Below, piece by piece: positions 31,822 to 42,630 of a stretch of DNA of 64,000 nt. The translations under genes and the position numbers were made by a program. How positions within the stretch are numbered: position 1 is the stretch's first letter; the number at the start of each line of letters is the position of its first letter. The DNA comes from Moniliella sp. 'wahieum'. Taxonomy: Eukaryota; Basidiomycota; Moniliellomycetes; Moniliellales; Moniliellaceae. The stretch covers positions 62,001-126,000 of the forward strand of contig RSEE01000008.1 in NCBI GenBank assembly GCA_003971905.1, in the 5' to 3' direction. A model generated the notes under the pieces. That model was not told where the DNA came from. It did not search any database and saw only the letters and a list, made by a program, of their open reading frames with translations.

Positions 31822-32813
31822 TTAGAACTTGTATACCTGTTCAATCGTGTAGCCCAGCTCCTTGAGGATACCCGACAGCTCGCCCTGGGTAAAGTTCTTG
31901 CCCTTGGGGCCCGACAGGGCCTTCATCTGCGGGGGCGGGCCACAGACAAAGACGTGGACCTTGTCGGCGCGGGCCGGGTCGGGGAGGTACTTCTTAGCAA
32001 TGTCGGCCGTAAGGTAGCCCTGGAAGCCAGTCCAGTTAGCCGGCACCTCGTCCAAACCGTACACCACCTTGAACTGCTCCGGGTTGCTCTTGGCCAAGGC
32101 GTCGAACTTCTCGCGCAGCAGAATGTCCTTCTCGGTCTTGTTGGTGTAGATGAGAGTCACCTTGGTCTTGTCCGCCTTGTCAGACGCAATGTGGTCAATC
32201 AGCTGCCACATGGGAGTAATCCCACTGCCACCGGCCAGCAGCGCAATCTCCTCAAACTGGTTCGTCTCGTACTTCCACTTGGGGATCGGGCCCTTGATCG
32301 CAATCTGGTCCCCGGCCTTGAGCTCGCCGACATGCTTGCTCATGTTGCCCGTCGGGTACGACTTGATCAAAAAGTCAAGCTCGCCCACCTTGTCGGGCGA
32401 GCTGATGGGCGTGTAAGGACGAATGACCTCGCGGCCCTTGTCGTCCTTCAAGCCTTCGGCCGCCTTGAACACAACAGCCGAGGCGGTGAAGGTACCGGCC
32501 TTAGCCCCCTTGGGCAAGTCAAACACGACCACGTGCGAGTCGTGGTTGTAGGGTTTGATGCTCTTGACAGTAAACGTGCGGAACTCCTCGGGACTGAGCG
32601 CGTCGGGAACGGGCTCAGCGGGCGTCTGGGTGTAGTAGTAGTACCCCCGCCCAGCGCCAGCGCACCGAGCACAAATGGAACGGGACTCGACTTGGCAGGA
32701 GCAGGGGCGGACGAGTTGAACCGCACCTGGCGCAGCGCGGCGCGGGGCGCAGCAGGACGGACGCTAGCACGGGCGCACGACAGGACGCTGGAGGCGACGG
32801 GACGGCCAAGCAT
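31822..32813 (-). CDS. MCR1: NADH-cytochrome b5 reductase, mitochondrial Mcr1 type
   Basis: Transfers electrons from NADH through FAD to cytochrome b5. The N-terminus from the ATG at 32813 is Arg/Ala/Ser-rich like a mitochondrial presequence and is followed by a short hydrophobic segment (PFVLGALALGGG). The FAD domain has RPYTPISSPD and GNMSKH; the NADH domain has GGSGITPMWQLI and CGPPPQMKA; the C-terminus ends YTIEQVYKF as in this family. One missing C in the run 32644-32648 (G on the coding strand) separates GALALGGG from YYYTQTPAEP; otherwise the frame is open with no intron. It is convergent with Shq1 (about 108 bp between stop codons). Confidence 0.95.
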
Positions 32814-33647
32814 AGTGGATCGTTGGTGGTGGTGGGGGGGGAGAAAGTCGTCAACGGAGCTAGGACGGCGGGTCCATTTCTAATGCGCCCACGACCGAAG
32901 AAGCTTAGCTGCTGGGCGCTGCGCGCCGCACGGACCACGGAACCCGCGTTGCGTCAGTGCTCCGGAGCGTCACGCGTCATGAGCGCCGCGGAAACACGCA
33001 AGCACCGGCCTGGTGCCTGCCGATTGCTCCGGTCCGTGGGCCAGCGACCAGGCTCACGGGCACTGATGGGGCTGATGACGCAGATGCTGTCATAACCCTA
33101 GCGGGTCCGCTGACATTTTCGTTGCCACTCCGGCTTCGTATTGCATCACATCCTCGGCTACGGCGCAGGCTAATAACGCGAATCACGCTCCAATACCCAC
33201 CCCCCCGCCCCGGTGGATTCGATGACGAGCCTGAGAGCATCCCCATCGCCATCCAACTTCGCTTCATGCTTCACCCAGCGTCCCCGATGCTGATTAAGCT
33301 GTTTTAGGGTTGCAGTTCATCCAATGCATTGGCATTCTTGCGTATCGATCCTGCTCTGCAAAATGTGGGCGCGAAAGATGGCTGCCCGCTCTCTTGCACC
33401 ACTGGAAATGAGAACCCCCCATCGCCTGGGGAGCTGACCTCAGCGCCTTGAGCCCGATCCGAGGGAAAGGACGAAGAGCCAAAGGGAAACTTCGTCAAGA
33501 CGAATTCCAAAACATGCGTTTTCTGGTCGTACATTTCCACATCAACAAGAACGAAGAGGGCAAAGATTAGAGGCAAGAAGGGGCGAAAAAGACAAGGGGG
33601 TTAGGGGGAAGAGAAGGAGGGGAAGGGTACGCGGGGAAAATGAAGAC
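32814..33647. other. Intergenic region, no supported gene
   Basis: Short frames only. The 3' half is presumably the downstream region of the amino acid permease. Confidence 0.45.
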
Positions 33648-35741
33648 CTAGAAGAAAAAGTCGAGGATCTTCTTCCACCAGGGAAGCCGGCGGGCTTCTT
33701 CCCGCTCGGCCTGGAGCTGCTCGAGAGTAGGAGCCTCCCGACGACCCGTGTCAATGTCAATGTCTTCCTGCCGAACCCAGGAATGAAGCCACCAGCGGCG
33801 GGGTCCGTACCAGACCGGTGTCTTGCCCCAGTACTTGACCTGCCACCGAGTGCAGAAGACCGAGTCCCAGTCCATCTCCCCAAAGAGGAGGAAGACCATC
33901 ACCACAGGTACCGCAAGGTACGCTTGGAAGAAGGTGACTGCCCGCTCGCTGTCCGTGTCAGCGTCGGCGCCAATGGGGGCAATCGCAATGATCGCCTGAA
34001 AGACGAGCACGGCAAAGTTGACCACAAGGCCATACACTGCCCCGATAATCCCAACGGGCGAACGCCAAGGAATCAGCTCGACTGGCCGGCCAGCCGCCTT
34101 CCAGGCAGCACGGAAACGGAGGTGGCAAATACAGATCGTGCCTAAACAGCGAAACCAACGCGACGGAACGGGTCAGTAGGAATGGTAAGGGAAGGGGTCC
34201 ATAGCAAGAAAGGGGAGCCTGCAACGTACCCCATGAGAAAATGACAGCCAGACCACTGAGAGCCAAGAGCCAGTTGAAAACGTTGCCTTCGCTGGTGGAA
34301 TAGACGAGGAAAGCAAGGAAGCCAAAGGCCAGCGTAAGGGCAACGGCAGGCATGGGGCGACCTTCCCGGTCAATGTAAGCAAACCAGCGAGGGGCCTGAC
34401 CATTCTGGGCAAGGGCAACCAGAGTACGAGATGAGCCGTACACACTCGTATTGGCCACCGAGAGGGACGATGAGGATAACAGCGTTGACAATGGAGGGCA
34501 AGGCGTGGATTTGGGCGTGCTTGATCACCAACACAAAGGGAGAGCTGTTGGGATCGTTGCTGCTGGTTCCACTGACGAGAGCTTGATCGCCAGGACTGAG
34601 GTTGAGAGTGATGATAAAGAGCGAGCCAATGTAAAAGAGCATGATTCGCATAAAGATCTGGCGTGACGCCTTGGGCACCCTTGCGAGGATTGATTGTTTC
34701 GGCCGCCGTAATGCCAATCATCTCTGTACCAGAGAAACTGAACGCAGCACTGACCAGGACGGAACAGAAGCCCTTGAACCCATTAAGGAAAGCGCCGCCA
34801 TGGTGCCAGTACTGCAAGCCCACCGTGGTGTGGTTGGGGGCACCGCCTGCTGTGATGACAATGCCCGCCACAATGAAGCCGAGCGTCATGCTGCCAAAGG
34901 GCAAAGGAAATGCGTAAGTTAGTTGGAGATTTGGCGTCAAAGGAGGGCCACATACATGATCTTGAGCACCGAGCCAAATACCTCAAAGTCGGCATACCCA
35001 CGGACGCCAAAGATGTTGATGACCGCAATGACTACCCAAGCAATGATGACCCAGACACCAGGGGAGATGTGCTTGTCGGGATCCCAGTAACCAATGATAA
35101 TGGTCGCTGCCACCAGCTCGAGAGGTAGGGTGACGAACCATTGCATCCAGTCTGTGCAGAGAAAGGCAGAGGTCAGTTCCTTGCTTGCCGAATCGAACTC
35201 ATGAGGGCGGGGAAGGACGACGTACAGTTCCAGCCCATAGCGAAGCCCCAGGCGGGAGAGATGAAGCGGGTCGAGTAGGTAGAGAAGGAGCCAGACACAG
35301 GAAAGATAACCGCCAGTTCACCGAGGCACATGACGACACAATACAACATGGAGCCAATTAAGCAATAATCGATAATCAAAAAGCCTGGCCCGCCACTAGC
35401 GTAGACCGTACCAGAACCGATGTAGAGACCCGTACCAATGCTACCGCCAAAGGCGATCATCTGAATGTGGAACTGGCTTAGTTTGCGCTTGAGGCCCTCG
35501 GGGGGCGGTGTGATGTCCTGGATGGAGGAAGTGCCATCATGGTCGTCGTGTTCGTGGACGTAGGGAGAATTGGCGCTTTCGACGATCGAGGTCTTCTCGG
35601 CAGGGCGGTCGGTGGTAGAGGCCTTGGCGGTGTCGGGGTACTCGGCCGGCGGGACTGGGCTGCGGCGGACTCGGGGGTGTCGACGAGGGGGGCCGGATGC
35701 AGCCGAAAGCCCTCCAGCCAGTGGCGGACAGCGCTGGCCAT
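33648..35741 (-). CDS. Amino acid permease, YAT/Gap1-type
   Basis: Plasma-membrane proton-coupled amino acid importer of the APC superfamily with about 12 membrane segments. Start at ATG 35741. The cytosolic N-tail has one frame change near 35655-35690, then LKRKLSQFHIQMIAFGGSIG and GTGLYIGSG, the family's first membrane segment. Intron 1 (35152-35225) restores GWNYWMQW. Intron 2 (34891-34955) joins VLKII to MTLGFIVAGI. Further blocks are FSFSGTEMIGITAAE, NPRK-VPKASRQIF (one extra G at 34678-34680), SVANTSVYGSSRTL (indel near 34465) and FNWLLALSGL. Intron 3 (34142-34229) joins SWG to TICICHLRFR. The C-tail is charged and ends with WWKKILDFFF. All three introns have consensus donors and agree with the family alignment. 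Confidence 0.92.
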
Positions 35742-37876
35742 GGTGGGTTAAGGCGAGGAGGGGAGGGGGTAGTGGGGAAGAACAAGAGAGACGAGCTCGG
35801 CGGTGGAGTGCAGGGACGTTGGGGGGGATGACGGGCACAGGTGCAGAGGTGCAGGTGATGGAGGCCGTTTGTCCCACGGCCCAGGGAGGCGCCAGGCGTT
35901 CAGGCTGAACCGTTAGCGTTAGGGGGCCGGCCGAGGCAGCACGGTTCACGGCACGGCGTCAGTGCTTGGCCGCGGCAAACACCTGTGGGGGTTCGGAGTG
36001 TAGTCGGGCGCTGGGCTGCGAGCGCCAAGGGCACTGCGACACACTGCCGGCTGGGCCATGTTGGGCGCCGAGCGCTGGCGAGCGTGTGGTGGCGGGGGAG
36101 GCAACACTGCCCGCGTGGCCCATGCGCCGGTTCAGCTCTGCCGCACCACGCCGCACTCGCCGCACTCGCCGCATCCGCCGCACCACGTCGCCCCCCGCCA
36201 CACCCCCCCTGCATGCAATGACTAGTGCTGCTAGTGCTGGTGAGTGACTGCGTCGATGAGAGATTTGAAAGTGGACTGCGGATGCTGGCCCTGTGCCCGC
36301 TGCCCGTTCCGCGATCCTCGGTGCTCGTTGGCTGGGCGCTGCGGTTGGTACTTGCTCTACCGAGTATGCAGCCGCCGTTCTGGGTCTGACGCGTGACGCG
36401 CGACGTACTGCCCTGTCTAGTACCTGTTTCTGCGATAGCTGCGATAGGACGAGAACAGCCGTGCTGGCTGCGCTACTGGCTTGCCTCGAAGAAGCACTAC
36501 ACGCCGCACACGGCAGACGAAGGGCTCTGGCCAACAGCGCAACCCTAGGATTTCAATTACCAGGCACTAGCTTAGTTCCCTTTTTGGACGCTTTAGTCAC
36601 TCTGCCACCCCATGGCGTTGCTCCGCATTCGACCGGTTTTTGCCCGGCGAACTACTAGCCTGCGAAGCGACCAGGATCAACTCGGGACTGGTGCCGAATC
36701 AATTAATCACCAGATCTCAGACGCTCAGTCATGGCCTCTTCAGCACCTCAGCCTCAGGCCTCAGTAGGGCCTCACACACCCACAGCCCGGCGCCTCAGGG
36801 CCCCAGCGTTGAGTTCGCCATGATGCATGACGCCATGCTCGAGCTAAGAATTCAATCCGAGTCGTCCGACGTCAGCGCGTCAGATCTCAGAGCTTCAGCG
36901 CCAGCTGAACGCCCGAAGCTCAAATGGTTCTCTCGCAGTGTAACGCAACCCACGTCTTATCAATCTTATCAGTGGATCGTTGATCGAATAGGCGCATGCA
37001 TAATCGGTGATCGCGTTCAAGACACCCCTACCATGTGCGGCCAAGTGCGCTGACCCCGACATTGAGTCCAGGGAAAGAGGAGGATTCGCGGTGCCTTTCT
37101 TTCCTTTTATTACACGTGGGAGTGGCCAATGGGCATGGTATCTCCACCTGTCCCTCTCATGAGCTTAATAACGGAGTCACATTAATCAGGCCTCGGCTGG
37201 GTCCTCGCGCCCGTCAAGCGCCAAAAGCCCCAATGAATGGTAACATCGAACGTGCCACATTCTGGCATCCTTGCCTTACTGGTGGCACGTTTGCCCAAGT
37301 CTCAGCCTCCACCTTTACAGTCTCGCAACCATCTTTGGCATCTTCTGGGGCATGCGATGCATCCCGGACGATGATTCTCACACCGTGATGAGAGTTAAAC
37401 CCATTTTTTCGTTGCCGACCGCCTCATCACGTTTATCTAGACCTTTTACGTTTCCCACCAAGTATTTACCAGCTCCCACAATCGTGACCCTTCTGCCCTC
37501 CATGTGCACCAACCCCAGCTTGACAACAGCATGATGGCTGTGATGGAGAGCGGCGAGAGCAAGGACGAACATAAGTCCGCCACTCCAGACCATCCTTGGA
37601 AAGGGTTCGGTACCTAACCCTCATCTTTTCCCATGAACGGTGATGCTCTGCAGCCTCGCCCTGCTATCCCACTTCCGTGGTTTCCTTTCTCACTTGATGT
37701 TGTTCTCTTGGTTGGCACGACTTTCCGAGAATAAGGCCTATACAGATCAACCCACGAAGTACTCCCCTTCTATTCGTCTTTCCGCATGCCAAATATCCCC
37801 TCGGGGGTAATCGATTATGCACGACGAACATCAGGACGAGGTTTCATGCCCATTTTGCACTGCCCATGAGGCTTGC
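35742..37876. other. Long intergenic region, no supported gene
   Basis: About 2.1 kb. Contains a CGCCGCACT-type repeat near 36149-36186, ACGCGT-containing motifs near 36388, and many short frames with skewed composition. No frame has a recognisable domain or paired splice sites. Confidence 0.5.
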
Positions 37877-38877
37877 TTAGAGGGCATGAACTGCCAGCGT
37901 CTGAGAAGTGGTCCACTAGGCAAGGATAAGCGAGTCAGGACAATGGGTAGGAAGTAGCCACGACAAAACGAGGGGGGGGGTTAGTACGTACCACTCGGTC
38001 CGGTAGGAGATGGACAAAGTCAACTAGGTGGCCTGGTGCAATCGCAAGGTACTCCGGTCCGCCAGGTGCAGAAAACTTTCCTGTGGTAGACACTGCCAAG
38101 TCGTCCAGGTCGGGACCACGGTGCATCTCCACTTTGCGTGCACTCGCCGGATCCTCAAAGGTGATGATGCGGCTTTCGAGCTGGGGGTAGATGCGGTGGG
38201 TGCTTTCGTGGTCAAGGCCGCACGCCAGGGTGATCTTGGGTTCTTGGTCTACTTTGGTCGCGCGCTGGGGTCCTTCAAGGTAGGTGGAGTGCGCCAAGCC
38301 TGTGACCCCAGCCTGGTCGGGCAGAGGGGTGAAGAGGTGGTTGACAAACGCGGCGTTAAATAGGGCCGGGTGGCCTGTAAGACCATCACCCTGGCCAGGC
38401 AAATGACGAACGCGGAAAAGGGTCTTGAGCGTAGCGTCCGTATCGGAGACGATGACCAACAGTTCGAGCAGTACGTGCCACGGGTACGCAGCGTGCCAAC
38501 GCGGATCGCTGCGCGAGTCGAAGCTCATGCCCAATTGCACCTCGCCCGCAGCTGCGTCGCACTCATGCGGCAGCTCGGCCAACTCAAACGTGCTCGTCCG
38601 TGCAAGACCATGCACAGGCAGCGAGGCAAGTTGCTCCCGTGTCTCCTGCGGCGCGTCCATCAGTGCCTGAACATTGGGGTTCGCGGCATCCCCCCAGACA
38701 GGAAAGATGAGCCCCAGACCACCACGGATGGGTTGGGAGCCATCTAAGGTGGCCGTGTCAGGGGTAAAGAGCTGTTCTTGGCCGTCGCGGACCCATGACA
38801 GTAGTACCCCCGAGGGTATGGATCTTGATGGCCGAGCGGCCTTGGTTGGTGGCGACTTCGATGATTTCTTGGGTCAT
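37877..38877 (-). CDS. Hexose-6-phosphate mutarotase-like protein
   Basis: Galactose-mutarotase fold, closest to yeast YMR099C (glucose-6-phosphate 1-epimerase). From ATG 38877: TLGGVLLSWVRDG, then GSQPIRGGLGLIFPVWG, LPVHGLARTSTFE, and the C-terminal APGHLVDFVHLLP. One missing G at the C-run 38807-38811 is needed to connect the first exon part. A 76-nt intron (37916-37991, GTACGT...CCTAG) joins LLPDRV to WTTSQTLAVHAL, a typical family ending. The expected catalytic His (in HTYF of YMR099C) aligns to NHLF, and the catalytic Glu of the EPG motif is Ala (IAPGH), so the protein may not be a normal epimerase. Family call is firm; enzymatic function is not. Confidence 0.82.
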
Positions 38878-39749
38878 GGTAGTGTTTGCACCTATTGTGA
38901 GAGGCCGTGAGGGATGGGCGCTGAGCAGTGGGAAGAGGAGAGAGAGGCGGTGGTGGAACGGTGGAGAGCATGCGTCTCTTCCTTTAGCATCTCGACCGCC
39001 CCAGCTGAGGCACCACTCAATGCCTCAATGCCTCTGCGCCTCGGGCCTCAGCGCCTCAGCATGGATGTTGTGATGGGGACGCTGGTGTGTTGTGCGCGGT
39101 GCTGAATCAATTAATCAACGTTCAACACAACACGGCCCACCGCGCCTGTTTCTCTCGGGCCTTTCCGCCCGCCCGGGCCAGGGCAGCGCAGGGCGGGGTT
39201 AAACGTTAAACATTAATTAACCCAAGCGAAGGATTAATGAGAAATTATTTTCATGTCATGCTGCACGCCGGGCTAAAGCTCCCTGACATATCTGCGTCAT
39301 TGGGGCTCTAGGGCTGTGCCTCCGTGGAGTGTGCGATTGGACAGAAGGCTTTGGAAAACAAATGAGACGGACGCTCGCGTTCTCGCTCTCTTCACCTTCT
39401 TCTCGTCTTATCCGCCCAAGACTCCGCCGGTCTTCCTTCCATGCTTTTTGCCAGCGGTTAACGCTAGTGGCGTCTAGCTTCAAGCTTCAAGCTTCAAGTG
39501 AAGCTTCACCCCTCAAAGGATCCGTTCCATTTTTTCTCTTTTTTAGTTGTTGGTGCCAGCCTTGTTGGGGGCCCTGCGCTTTAGGCCACCTATTACAACA
39601 AACGATCAATGTTCACAACGTACTGCAACGAGGACGTTGCTGACGCCTTGAAGCTTGAAGCTCAGCCTGAGCCCTCAGCCTGAGGCGACTTGAGCAAAAT
39701 TATGCATACAGAGACATCAAAAAAGTAGCGCGACTGAGAACCAAAAAAG
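38878..39749. other. Intergenic region before tRNA-Val copy 3
   Basis: No supported gene. Contains an AGCTTCA heptamer array at 39476-39496 and a shorter one near 39648-39662. Confidence 0.5.
39476..39496. repeat. Heptamer tandem array (AGCTTCA)3
   Basis: Three exact units, same motif as the arrays at 9204 and 28966. Confidence 0.9.
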
Positions 39750-39844
39750 TGACTTCGCCCGGGATCGAACCGAGGACCTTATCCGTTAACATGGGCACTA
39801 GGCCAGTGTTAAGGATACGTGATAACCACCTACACCACGATGCC
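39750..39844 (-). tRNA. tRNA-Val(AAC) with 21-nt intron, copy 3
   Basis: Same structure as copies 1 and 2, including the acceptor mismatch, but with one D-loop change (GTAGGTGG instead of GTAGTTGG) and intron differences. The intron still ends GTTAA, able to pair with the anticodon loop. Six T residues at the 3' side (39743-39748 on the + strand as A) terminate transcription. Confidence 0.93.
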
Positions 39845-41151
39845 TTGTGAAAGGGTGGAATGTGGTGTGCAAAATGGGGTACAGTCTACACTCTCCTGCT
39901 GTTCTCTGATGCCAAGATTCGGACCTTGCCTTTTGTGCTCTTGGCGCCTCGTCCATCCTTTTGGAGGGATATGGAATAGACCAAGACATCCATCCCCTTC
40001 ACCAGTCACCTTTGTCCTTCCCCGTACCCAGTCTCCCACCCTATATATACCCTAGCATCGAGCATCCCTGTCTGTATCCGTAGCATCGAGCCCAGCCAAT
40101 CGGGGGGAGAACAACTGTACTATTTACTGCCGTGGGTCGAACACGGGAAGGAGAGGTGAAACTATGGTGTAGTGCCAGAGACACCGTATCTAAAGTGCGA
40201 ATGCTGCTTCGTCTCGGGTGGAAGTAACTAATGCGCGGGACTTAGTGAACAACGCTGTGGTGCATTTGTGCTGGCTGCTATATAACAACTCGGACAACCT
40301 GGACATGTCGGGGGCGCGGGCCGGCGTTCGGCCGCCGGGGAAGGCGCCCGCAGGAGGACCGGGTGTCATGGGCGAGCCCGGATCCGGCGAGGGGGCGGGA
40401 GGCCGCCAGAGTGGCTGAGGTGGTGTTTGACTTATTTATACGGGAAATACCGAGGCGGGTGTGGCGTCAAGATAGCTGTGATGGGGTGTGGGAGAAGCCT
40501 CTCTTGTCACCATGATGAGGCGAGCAAGGCAGGGGTCAGAATGGTGGGGGTGCAATCATGGGGGAGGCAGCCCGGAGGCGCAACGAAGGAGCGAACAGAG
40601 GCGGATCGGAGCCACCTCGCACAATGCTCCCAACAACCGTTACGCGTTACTCTCATGCAGGCACATGCCCTGCGTGTTTGGTTTCCGGCGGGCGGCGGGT
40701 GCAGAGGCTGCCCCAGTGGTGGATTCGACGTGACGCGTGACGTGTGACATGTGAGGCAAGACAATCCATGTCTCAGGATTTAAAAACTTGCTGCCGGCCA
40801 CCCACGACGCTCGCCCAGCGGCAGTGTGGTGATCCAAGTTAGTTAACGTGGGGGGAAGCGACGGGGGCAGTGTTGCAGCGGTGGTCGGGCAGGCGCACAA
40901 ACAGTGGCGGTGCTGGCTAGGATTGGAGGCCAGATGCAGCGGCCAGCGACCAGCCTGACTCCCGCTCCCACCGCGCCGTCCCTTCCCCCTCCTTAAAAGA
41001 CCAGATCAGTGTAGGCACTACTTGCACTTTGACCAACACCACCACCACCACTTCCAGCTGCAAGAGCATTTTCCCTGCCTTTCAACCAGGGCATCGCACG
41101 CCTACAAGGCCACCTCCCCCCCCATCAAGAACGATCAACTATCGAGCCATC
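39845..41151. other. Intergenic region upstream of kinase-like copy 2
   Basis: TATA-like CTATATATAC near 40042 and TGACGCGTGACG near 40730. Short frames (for example 40218-40418) have no recognisable motif. Confidence 0.45.
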
Positions 41152-42274
41152 ATGGTGCCTGCCCACGGCCGCACAGGCCTTCGTCAAATCCCCTACGTCC
41201 CCATGGGAGACGACACCGGCCCCCACAACAGCAACGTGCGCTACATCCCCCAACATCGCCGCCTTGGCCAGGGTGGATTCGGCACAGTCTCGCTGGCCAA
41301 GCGCTCATCCGACCAGGCTCTGGTTGCGATAAGTGTCATCCTCTGCACTGCGAGCTCAAGCCTAGCAACATCCTTCTGGACCATCAGCGGATGCGACTCA
41401 AGCTCGCTGACTTTGGTATGAGCCTCGCGTGCCCGCGCGACTCCCCCGGCGCCACGTGGATCGGTGGCACAGATTGCTACCTTGCCCCGGAGCTGGTCGA
41501 TCCTCCGGCCTGGTCCACCAGGCTTGCATCCACGGAAACGGACATGTACGCAATTGGATGCATTGCGTACGAAATGTGCACCCTCTCCCGCTTGATTTAT
41601 CCCGGGCCCGATGGCCGACCACGGCGTGCCGAGCCGATCTTGCCCCAAGTGTACCCACCCTGGCTGGGCCAGGTGGCGCAGTACCAAGTGAAAACGCAGC
41701 CAAGCGAACGTCCCCCCACGCGCCAGATCTTGGCGCTGGACGTGATGGCTGCAGAGGCACAGCAACCGGCTCTCGCCGAGGCCAAGGCCGATGCTGAAGA
41801 CCGCATTGCCCACCTGGAGCAAATGAGCCGTCACCACCAGACAATTATGCCCCCGCCCACGACCCCGAAGGTACCGGCCGAGCTAGAAATGAACGAGCAC
41901 GCACTTCTTTCCTTGCCCGCCGACGGGTCTAGCAGCGATGACTGCGACCGCGCCTATGACGATGAGTCACTCACGAGCCTCCTGCTCGAGCTTGCGAAGT
42001 ACATCAAGGCGAATGACAAAGTACAGAAGCAGCTCGAGGCGCTGGACGAAGTGGAGGAGGAAATGGGAGCCGCTTTGCAGGCGGCCGTCTTCCACGACGC
42101 CTTGGGGATGAATGGATCCAAAGGATTCGGGCCAAGTTGGACAACGAACGGGCCCAGGCCCAGGAGGCGCTTTGGATGGAGCAGGTGCTCGGCGATATGT
42201 CCCGCCGACTTGATTGGATCGAAGATAATGTGCTGCAGCAGGAATTTGCCCTTCTTGACGCCAACTATACTTAG
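41152..42274 (+). CDS. Kinase-like protein with degenerate catalytic loop, copy 2
   Basis: Paralogue of the gene at 2829-4360. From ATG 41152 it shares the lead PYVPMGDDTGP and a glycine-rich loop (GQGGFGTVSLAKRSS), but the sequence then jumps from LVAI directly to HPLHCELKP. Relative to copy 1 about 480 bp, covering the catalytic Lys, helix C, the intron and the hinge, are absent. The rest of the C-lobe is intact in one frame: LKLADFG, YLAPEL, TDMYAIGCIAYEMCT, SERPPTRQIL. The tail is acidic and coiled-coil-like; one missing G near 42105-42110 would extend it to LLDANYT at 42274. The catalytic-loop Asp position is Glu (codon 41352-41354). Without the VAIK lysine and HRD aspartate it should be catalytically dead; it could be an expressed pseudokinase or a deleted pseudogene. 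Confidence 0.7.
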
Positions 42275-42630
42275 ACATCCTTCGTCCATTCCTTCCTACT
42301 ATCATATTCTCCATCCCATGATTCAGGTTGGGCTTGGGCTTGTATTATCATATCGGAAAACGAAACATCATGTGCTTTTCTGGCTTCGATGATTGAAATC
42401 TGCATCCCTTTTTTGTGACCCCCACCATGGTGTTCTTCCTATACGTAGCTGTCCCCATATGATGTAGTGGAAAGGGTGAAGGTTTGCAGGTAGTACTCCG
42501 CTATCACTCCGCGCCACTTGATGATCGAGGGTTGAGTGTGACTTGTGGTACGTGTACTACGCCACCAAACACAACACACGATTGCGTGGGTAGAACAGCA
42601 CTGATGGGTATTAGGCAGAGGAGCAGGCGA
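42275..42630. other. Convergent intergenic spacer
   Basis: About 355 bp between the kinase-like copy 2 stop and the Csc1-like stop; no feature seen. Confidence 0.5.

Noticed and set aside
31816..32883. 355-residue + strand open frame
   Set aside because: Antisense to Mcr1, whose motifs are unambiguous.
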